10,196 nt of DNA, taken from assembly GCA_030613125.1 (NCBI GenBank), contig JAUWMO010000102.1, forward strand, positions 1-10,196, in the 5' to 3' direction. The DNA is from Bacteroidota bacterium (GTDB lineage: Bacteria; Bacteroidota; Bacteroidia; Bacteroidales; VadinHA17). Numbering within the stretch: the stretch's first letter is position 1; every line of letters starts with the position of its first letter. Of this stretch, positions 5,521 through 10,196 are shown in pieces. Below the pieces are notes generated by a model, which had not been told where the DNA came from, did not search any database, and saw only the letters and a list, made by a program, of their open reading frames with translations. The position numbers and the translations under genes were made by a program.

Positions 5521-7827
5521 ATGAAAAAGAGTATTTCACTTTTTGTTCTTACGGTTTTTACATTCAATGTGCTGTCGGCAGGTACCGGTGAGCCAAAACT
5601 TTGGTTTAAGAGCCCTGCCAAAAATTGGAATGAAGCCCTGCCTGTTGGAAATGGCAGGTTGGGCGCAATGGTTTTTGGTGGAATTGAAAAGGAGCGGCTG
5701 CAATTGAATGAAGAGAGTGTCTGGTGTAAGCAAGGGGCTTACCTGGATAAAAAGGAAGGTTACAAATATATCGATGAAATAAGATCATTACTTTTCGAAG
5801 GGAACTTTATTGAGGGGGAAGCTCTTGCGAAAAAAAGACTGATGTCGGACAGGTTGCCAACGGGGACCAATGCTTATCAGACACTTGGAGATATTGAGAT
5901 TGCTTTCGATAATCTGAGTAACATTAAAAACTACCATAGAGAGCTTCTTCTGGATGATGCTATGGTGATAACCTCCTTTAATTCTTCAGGAGTAAACCAT
6001 AAGAGGACAGTATTCTCCACAGCGGCTGACCAAATGATTGTAATGATGATTGAGAGCAACAGACCGGAACAGATCTGCCTTAGCCTGGAATTATCGAGAC
6101 CAGGTGAGGGTGAGTTTATCGCTACCGGGGGAAATACCATTACGATGAAGCAGCATGTTCAGGATGGACAAGGAGTAAAGTATGAGGCAATAGTCGTAGT
6201 TATTAATCATGGGGGTACAATTAGTAACCAGGATAATCAAATTATTGTTGACGGAGCCGATAAGGTAGAGCTCAGAATTGTTGCTGCAACAGACTATTTT
6301 GGTGATGATCCTTCTGAAAAGTGCCACCATTATTTTGATGCAGCTACGAGTAGAAGCTACGAGGAGATTGTTAAAGCACATATCGCCGATTATCAGAATC
6401 TGTTCAACAGGGTTTCAATTGATCTGCCGGATACCGAAGCATCATACTTTGCTACAGATGAAAGGATTGACGCACAGAAGCGTGGGGTAAACGACCCATC
6501 TTTGGCAGAACTCTATTTCCAGTTTGGCCGCTACCTGCTTATCTCCAGTTCACGTCCTGGCGACCTTCCCGCCAATCTTCAGGGTATCTGGGCAGATGGT
6601 CTTATTCCGCCATGGAATGCAGATTATCATATCAATATAAATATTCAGATGAATTACTGGCCGTCAGAGGTAACTAATCTGTCTGAATGCCATGAGCCAT
6701 TCCTGAAATTTATAGGAGGATTGAGAGAGCATGGCAGACAAACCGCGAAAGAATTATATGGGATTAACGGCTTCACGGCGCATCATACTACTGATGCCTG
6801 GCAATACACAACATCTTTCGGTAAACCGGTTTATGGCATGTGGCCAATGGGAGCTGCCTGGGCCTCCACGCATATCTGGGAACACTATCTGTTTGCCGGA
6901 GACCTGGAGTTCCTGGAGTCATTCGGTTACGATGTAATGAGAGAGGCTGCCCTCTTTCTTTCAGAGTTTCTTACTGAAGATCCAAACTCAGGAATGCTGG
7001 TTACAGGACCATCAGTGTCGCCGGAGAATACATACTTTACACCTGATGGTAAAACGGGATCGGTTTGCATGGGACCGGCAATGGACCACCAGATTGTATG
7101 GCACCTTTTTAATGCATGTATAGAGGCTTCAGAATTGCTAAACAGGGATAAAAAATTCAGGAAAAAGCTAAAAGAACAACTTACTAACCTGGCTCCAGTT
7201 AAGATTGAGTCTGACGGAAGGATCCTGGAGTGGTCTGATGAGAGACTATCTGAAGCTGAACCCGGTCACAGGCATATGTCGAACCTGTATGGCCTCTACC
7301 CCTCAAATCAGTATACCTGGAACCACACACCTGAATATATGAAGGCATCCGCAAGGGTTATCCAGGAGAGATTGAAGCATGGAGGCGGTCATACGGGTTG
7401 GAGCAGGGCCTGGATGATCAACTTTTATGCACGGTTGCTTGAAAAGGAGACAACTTGGGAGAATTTAAAGCTCCTCTGGGCCAGGTCGACACTACCCAAC
7501 ATGTTCAATACCCATCCGCCTTTCCAGATAGATGGAAACTTTGGTGCAACTGCCGGAATTGCTGAGATGTTTCTGCAGTCTCATACCGGTGAGATCCATC
7601 TATTACCATGCATCCCTGAAGATTGGCACAGCGGTGAGATTAAAGGCCTGGTCGCCAGAGGAGGATTTGAGGTTGATATTAAATGGGAAGATGGAGACCT
7701 TATTAAAGCAGTTATCAAATCCCGACTGGGTAATAATTGTAATGTAAGGTATGGTGACCAAACAGTTGAATTTGAGACCATTGCAGGTAATGTATATACT
7801 ATTGATGGTGCTGTGGAATTGAAGTAA
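5521..7827 (+). CDS. GH95 family alpha-L-fucosidase, secreted
   Basis: The 768-residue protein is a full-length GH95 inverting alpha-fucosidase, a family that mostly removes terminal alpha-1,2-linked L-fucose (some members act on L-galactose). It has a Sec signal peptide (MKKSISLFVLTVFTFNVLSA, likely cut after Ala20) with no lipobox, so it should be periplasmic or exported. The N-terminal beta domain includes WNEALPVGNGRLGAMVFGG; the (alpha/alpha)6 catalytic domain includes NLQGIWADG and the NIN motif (Asn372, Asn374), followed by QMNYWPSE. By comparison with Bifidobacterium AfcA (Asn421, Asn423, Glu566, Asp766), the water-activating asparagines are Asn372 and Asn374, the acid is Glu502 in SVSPENTY, and the second carboxylate is Asp671 in FQIDGNFG. 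Everything needed for catalysis is present. It is visibly more GC-rich than the DNA before it. Its end faces that of the FucP-like permease gene, 62 bp away. Exact linkage specificity cannot be read from sequence. Confidence 0.95.
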   Translation: MKKSISLFVLTVFTFNVLSAGTGEPKLWFKSPAKNWNEALPVGNGRLGAMVFGGIEKERLQLNEESVWCKQGAYLDKKEGYKYIDEIRSLLFEGNFIEGEALAKKRLMSDRLPTGTNAYQTLGDIEIAFDNLSNIKNYHRELLLDDAMVITSFNSSGVNHKRTVFSTAADQMIVMMIESNRPEQICLSLELSRPGEGEFIATGGNTITMKQHVQDGQGVKYEAIVVVINHGGTISNQDNQIIVDGADKVELRIVAATDYFGDDPSEKCHHYFDAATSRSYEEIVKAHIADYQNLFNRVSIDLPDTEASYFATDERIDAQKRGVNDPSLAELYFQFGRYLLISSSRPGDLPANLQGIWADGLIPPWNADYHININIQMNYWPSEVTNLSECHEPFLKFIGGLREHGRQTAKELYGINGFTAHHTTDAWQYTTSFGKPVYGMWPMGAAWASTHIWEHYLFAGDLEFLESFGYDVMREAALFLSEFLTEDPNSGMLVTGPSVSPENTYFTPDGKTGSVCMGPAMDHQIVWHLFNACIEASELLNRDKKFRKKLKEQLTNLAPVKIESDGRILEWSDERLSEAEPGHRHMSNLYGLYPSNQYTWNHTPEYMKASARVIQERLKHGGGHTGWSRAWMINFYARLLEKETTWENLKLLWARSTLPNMFNTHPPFQIDGNFGATAGIAEMFLQSHTGEIHLLPCIPEDWHSGEIKGLVARGGFEVDIKWEDGDLIKAVIKSRLGNNCNVRYGDQTVEFETIAGNVYTIDGAVELK

Positions 7828-7889
7828 TCTCCCAATCCTGAACTGTTTTTTCTGTTTTCATAAATGAAGAAAATATACTGACCCTGTCT

Positions 7890-9206
7890 CTATGCCAAAT
7901 GATATTTGAAGGTTCTTAAACCAAATGTAGCAATTACAATAAAGCTTATAAGAGGCAATACAAAAGATACATTTTCCGCCGGCATAGAAAACACAGTGCC
8001 GAGGTCAATAATAGCACCCTGAAGGGGTGGCATTAATGCGCCTCCGACAATAGCCATTACCAGTCCGGCTGCTCCCAATTTCGCATCATCATCTTCCAGA
8101 CCTCTGAGTGAAATACCATAAATGGTGGGGAACATCAATGACATAAAGACAGATGTAGCAATTAAACAATAAAGGCCGGCCATTCCCTGTATAAAAATGA
8201 CACCCAGAATTGTAGTAACACCACCGATTGCAAAAATCATCAATAGTTTTCCTGAATTCACATATTTCAATAAGAAGGTGCTGATGAAACGACTTGTCAG
8301 AAACAAAAACATCGCAACTATATTGTAATTCTGTGCTGTTGCCTTTGTCAACCCTAAATTTTCGGCATAGTGAATGATAAATGTCCAGCACATGATTTGT
8401 GCGCCAACATAAAATACCTGAGCGACTACACCTTCTCTATATTTTGAATTTTTTATCAACCGCTTAAAAATATCACTGGCCTTTGAGGTTATTTTACTTT
8501 TGTTTTGAGGCATATTATATACAGCGATAATTATAAACATAACTAACACTATCAGGCCCAGAAGAACATAAGGATCTCTGATGATCATCAGGTCATGGGT
8601 TTTTATTGATGATTTTTCGGCAGCACTTAAGGATGAAAAAAATAAATTTCCGGCTTCATCCCTTTCGTCAGACTGGAGGGCAGAAAGAATGAATTTTGAT
8701 GCAACAAACATGCCGGCCAAGGAGCCCATTGGATTAAATGATTGTGCCAGGTTTAATCTGCGGGTGGCTGTTTCCGCACTTCCCATCGAAAGAATGTATG
8801 GATTAGCAGTAGTCTCCAAAAATGCCAGTCCAAAGGTTAATACATATAAGGAAACAAGGAAAAAACCAAAAAGCTCATATCTTGCTGCCGGATAAAATAA
8901 GAAAGCCCCTGTTGCATATAAAGCCAGGCCCAATAAAACGCCTCTTTTATAGGAATATTTTTTTACTACCAATGCAGCTGGAATAGCCATTGTTGCATAT
9001 CCACCATAAAATGCGAATTGCACCATAGCTGCTTTTACATTCGTTATTTCCATAACCGTCCTAAATGCGGCTACCAGGGGATTTGTTATATCATTGGCAA
9101 ATCCCCATAATGGAAATAACAGAGTAATCAGAATAAACGGTATCAGGTATTTCTTAGGAACAACCCGGTTATTATTATTTTTTGCAACTTTTGATTTTGT
9201 ACTCAT
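7890..9206 (-). CDS. fucP: FucP-type MFS sugar:H+ symporter (L-fucose permease family)
   Basis: The 438-residue protein has the same length as E. coli FucP and the twelve-helix major-facilitator layout. It contains family signatures LFPLWGFANDITNPLV (31-45), FAFYGGYATMAIPAALVVKK (64-83), LAFLETTANPY (127-137), RRLNLAQSFNPMGSLAG and later YVGAQIMCWTFIIHYAE. Glu131 matches E. coli Glu135, one of two acidic residues needed for proton coupling. At the place of Asp46 this protein has Asn42, with an aspartate three residues earlier (Asp39); I associate this ANDITNP form with Bacteroidota members. The likely role is inner-membrane uptake of L-fucose or a related sugar, matching the neighbouring fucosidase. 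The genes are convergent, so each must have its own promoter. Related Bacteroidota permeases carry glucose, galactose or N-acetylglucosamine, so the substrate is inferred. I saw no clear promoter element in front of it. Confidence 0.88.
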   Translation of the reverse strand: MSTKSKVAKNNNNRVVPKKYLIPFILITLLFPLWGFANDITNPLVAAFRTVMEITNVKAAMVQFAFYGGYATMAIPAALVVKKYSYKRGVLLGLALYATGAFLFYPAARYELFGFFLVSLYVLTFGLAFLETTANPYILSMGSAETATRRLNLAQSFNPMGSLAGMFVASKFILSALQSDERDEAGNLFFSSLSAAEKSSIKTHDLMIIRDPYVLLGLIVLVMFIIIAVYNMPQNKSKITSKASDIFKRLIKNSKYREGVVAQVFYVGAQIMCWTFIIHYAENLGLTKATAQNYNIVAMFLFLTSRFISTFLLKYVNSGKLLMIFAIGGVTTILGVIFIQGMAGLYCLIATSVFMSLMFPTIYGISLRGLEDDDAKLGAAGLVMAIVGGALMPPLQGAIIDLGTVFSMPAENVSFVLPLISFIVIATFGLRTFKYHLA

Positions 9207-9444
9207 ACTTTATATTTAAATGAACTAAACATCTTTAGCTTTATAAAATGCAGTTTTTATGTTGCTTTTAAAACCCCGAAGTAAATAAAAAAATTACAAT
9301 GATTCCAGAAAGATTACATAAATAGTGTTGTTGCAGATATAATTTGTGATTGTAATATGAGGGCCTAAAAGTCATAATCGCATAACCATTTGTTAAAAAA
9401 TCTAAATAATATGAACTATTCTGGCTGCTAAACAAATTTGTGCT

Positions 9445-9452
9445 TATTTTTG
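9445..9452 (+). promoter_or_regulatory. Candidate -7 promoter element for the FtsX-type permease gene
   Basis: TATTTTTG matches the Bacteroidota -7 consensus TAnnTTTG. Transcription would begin near 9458-9460, leaving a leader of about 25 nt consisting almost entirely of the hairpin before the ATG. A well-spaced -33 TTTG is not evident, and this short motif can occur by chance in AT-rich DNA. The rest of the 9207-9483 intergenic stretch shows no gene. Confidence 0.35.
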
Positions 9453-9464
9453 AGTTTGAATAAC

Positions 9465-9483
9465 AATCCTTATAATAAGGATT
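9465..9483 (+). promoter_or_regulatory. Perfect hairpin containing the ribosome-binding site of the permease gene
   Basis: AATCCTTAT (9465-9473) and ATAAGGATT (9475-9483) are exact reverse complements around one base; as RNA this gives an 8-bp stem with a TAA loop. The right arm includes AAGGA, a good Shine-Dalgarno 4 nt before the ATG at 9484. The site is therefore sequestered when the hairpin forms. As DNA it could equally be an operator. Confidence 0.6.
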
Positions 9484-10196
9484 ATGTTTCAAAGTTTTAT
9501 ATTCTTGACCTTTAGGAATATCTTCAGGAATAGAAGGTATTCCTACCTGAACATTGCGGGGTTGTCCATAGGTTTGGCGTGTTTCATTATAATCCTTTTA
9601 TACATAAAGGATGAGATGAGCTATGATAAATACCCACCAAATGCTGATCAGATACATCGGCTGGTATTATCGGTAGTATCACCTGACCGTGGAATGATTA
9701 ATACAGCACGTACACCTCCTCCATGGGCCCCGGCCATTACTTCTGAGATTCCCGGAGTAAGGGATTTTGTCCGTTTTAAGACACCTATGGTATCATGGAT
9801 GATCAGTTATGAAGAGGAAGATAAGGTATTCCATGAAAAGGGATTTTATTTTGCTGATCCTTCTGTATTTAATGTTTTTGGTTATAAGCTTCTTAAAGGA
9901 AATCCTGAGACAGCCCTAATAAAGCCTCAGACAGTAGTTATTACCCAATCAACTGCCAAAAGATATTTCGGTAATCAAGACCCGGTTGGATTGGTACTTA
10001 GGGCTGACAATACTTATGATTTTACAATCACCGGCATTATGCAGGATGTACCAGATAATTCACATATACAATTTGATTTTCTTGCATCGTTTGAATCCCT
10101 GAATGTGTTACCAATTTATAATGGCACCAATTATGAGGCATTCGATAGAACTGGCTTACTACCTGATGTTTACACATATTTATTAATTGATAATAA
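9484..10196 (+). CDS. ABC transporter permease, MacB/FtsX type, N-terminal part (runs off window)
   Basis: The frame opens at ATG 9484 and remains open to the right edge (237 codons). It begins MFQSFIFLTFRNIFRNRRYS, the usual cytoplasmic start of Bacteroidota FtsX-like permeases, followed by the first membrane helix (about 20-42, YLNIAGLSIGLACFIIILLY). The motif DEMSYDKYPPNADQIHRLV is the conserved entry into the MacB periplasmic core domain, which continues with AITSEIPGVRDFVRF, GFYFADPSVFNVFGYKLLKG, VVITQSTAKRYFG and PDNSHIQFDFL. Full-length members are about 780-800 residues with further membrane helices not included here. The family works with a LolD/MacB-like ATPase, moving lipids, lipoproteins, peptides or drugs or transmitting mechanical force in the envelope; which applies here cannot be told. 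A strong AAGGA ribosome-binding site lies within the upstream hairpin. Confidence 0.92.
   Translation, partial: MFQSFIFLTFRNIFRNRRYSYLNIAGLSIGLACFIIILLYIKDEMSYDKYPPNADQIHRLVLSVVSPDRGMINTARTPPPWAPAITSEIPGVRDFVRFKTPMVSWMISYEEEDKVFHEKGFYFADPSVFNVFGYKLLKGNPETALIKPQTVVITQSTAKRYFGNQDPVGLVLRADNTYDFTITGIMQDVPDNSHIQFDFLASFESLNVLPIYNGTNYEAFDRTGLLPDVYTYLLIDN

Noticed and set aside
7828..7889. Bidirectional terminator between the fucosidase and the permease
   Set aside because: T-rich runs are present, but the only stem (TTCAT/ATGAA) is short and AT-rich, too weak to claim.
8581..8895. Plus-strand 104-aa frame inside the permease gene
   Set aside because: Antisense to a full-length, family-typical FucP-like protein.
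9268..9492. Minus-strand 74-aa open frame upstream of fucP
   Set aside because: Low-complexity composition rich in Tyr, Ser and Asn from AT-rich DNA; it overlaps the promoter, hairpin and start of the permease gene and has no recognisable domain.

Overview
The window looks like chromosomal DNA of a Bacteroidota bacterium, probably a polysaccharide-degrading Bacteroidales/Marinilabiliales-type lineage. The signs are low GC with AT-rich intergenic DNA, starts mostly without strong Shine-Dalgarno sequences, a short RpoD-type sigma factor lacking region 1.1, a secreted GH95 fucosidase next to a FucP-type permease, a DUF4038/GH140-like lipoprotein remnant, a large FtsX-type permease, and candidate promoters with the Bacteroidota -7 element TAnnTTTG. 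This is inference from family content; no rRNA or tRNA is present to fix the taxonomy.

Layout. Positions 1-1679 (minus) hold the N-terminal 559 residues of a membrane-anchored TolB-like/TPR protein that runs off the left edge. About 400 bp with little coding content follows. Positions 2077-3868 (minus) form a compact cluster, in transcription order: a classical 66-aa cold-shock protein, a broken nitronate monooxygenase N-terminus, a GTG-started RpoD-like sigma factor, and a 150-aa cold-shock-domain protein with a highly charged N-terminal extension. Positions 4088-4394 (minus) are a decayed glycoside-hydrolase lipoprotein: its signal peptide is still readable in one frame, the catalytic domain starts in another, and the gene stops after about 55 residues of domain. 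Positions 4434-4951 (minus) are a complete YefM-YoeB toxin-antitoxin module whose candidate promoter lies inside an inverted repeat.

Positions 4952-5520 are a repeat-rich intergenic region with two related REP-like palindromes, a perfect 34-nt AT-rich palindrome and several smaller inverted repeats. Positions 5521-7827 (plus) encode an intact secreted GH95 alpha-L-fucosidase. Its convergent neighbour at 7890-9206 (minus) is a FucP-family sugar/H+ symporter. Together they suggest release of fucose outside the cytoplasm followed by uptake across the inner membrane, though no SusC/SusD or fucose catabolism gene is visible. From 9484 to the right edge (plus) is the N-terminal third of a MacB/FtsX-type permease whose start codon directly follows a hairpin containing its own ribosome-binding site.

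I find no clearly new multi-gene system. The observations most worth a second look are the cold-shock/sigma cluster with an embedded enzyme fragment, the frameshifted and truncated glycosidase with an inverted repeat at its breakpoint, the promoter-in-operator arrangement of the toxin-antitoxin module, the palindrome cluster upstream of the fucosidase, and the hairpin over the permease ribosome-binding site.
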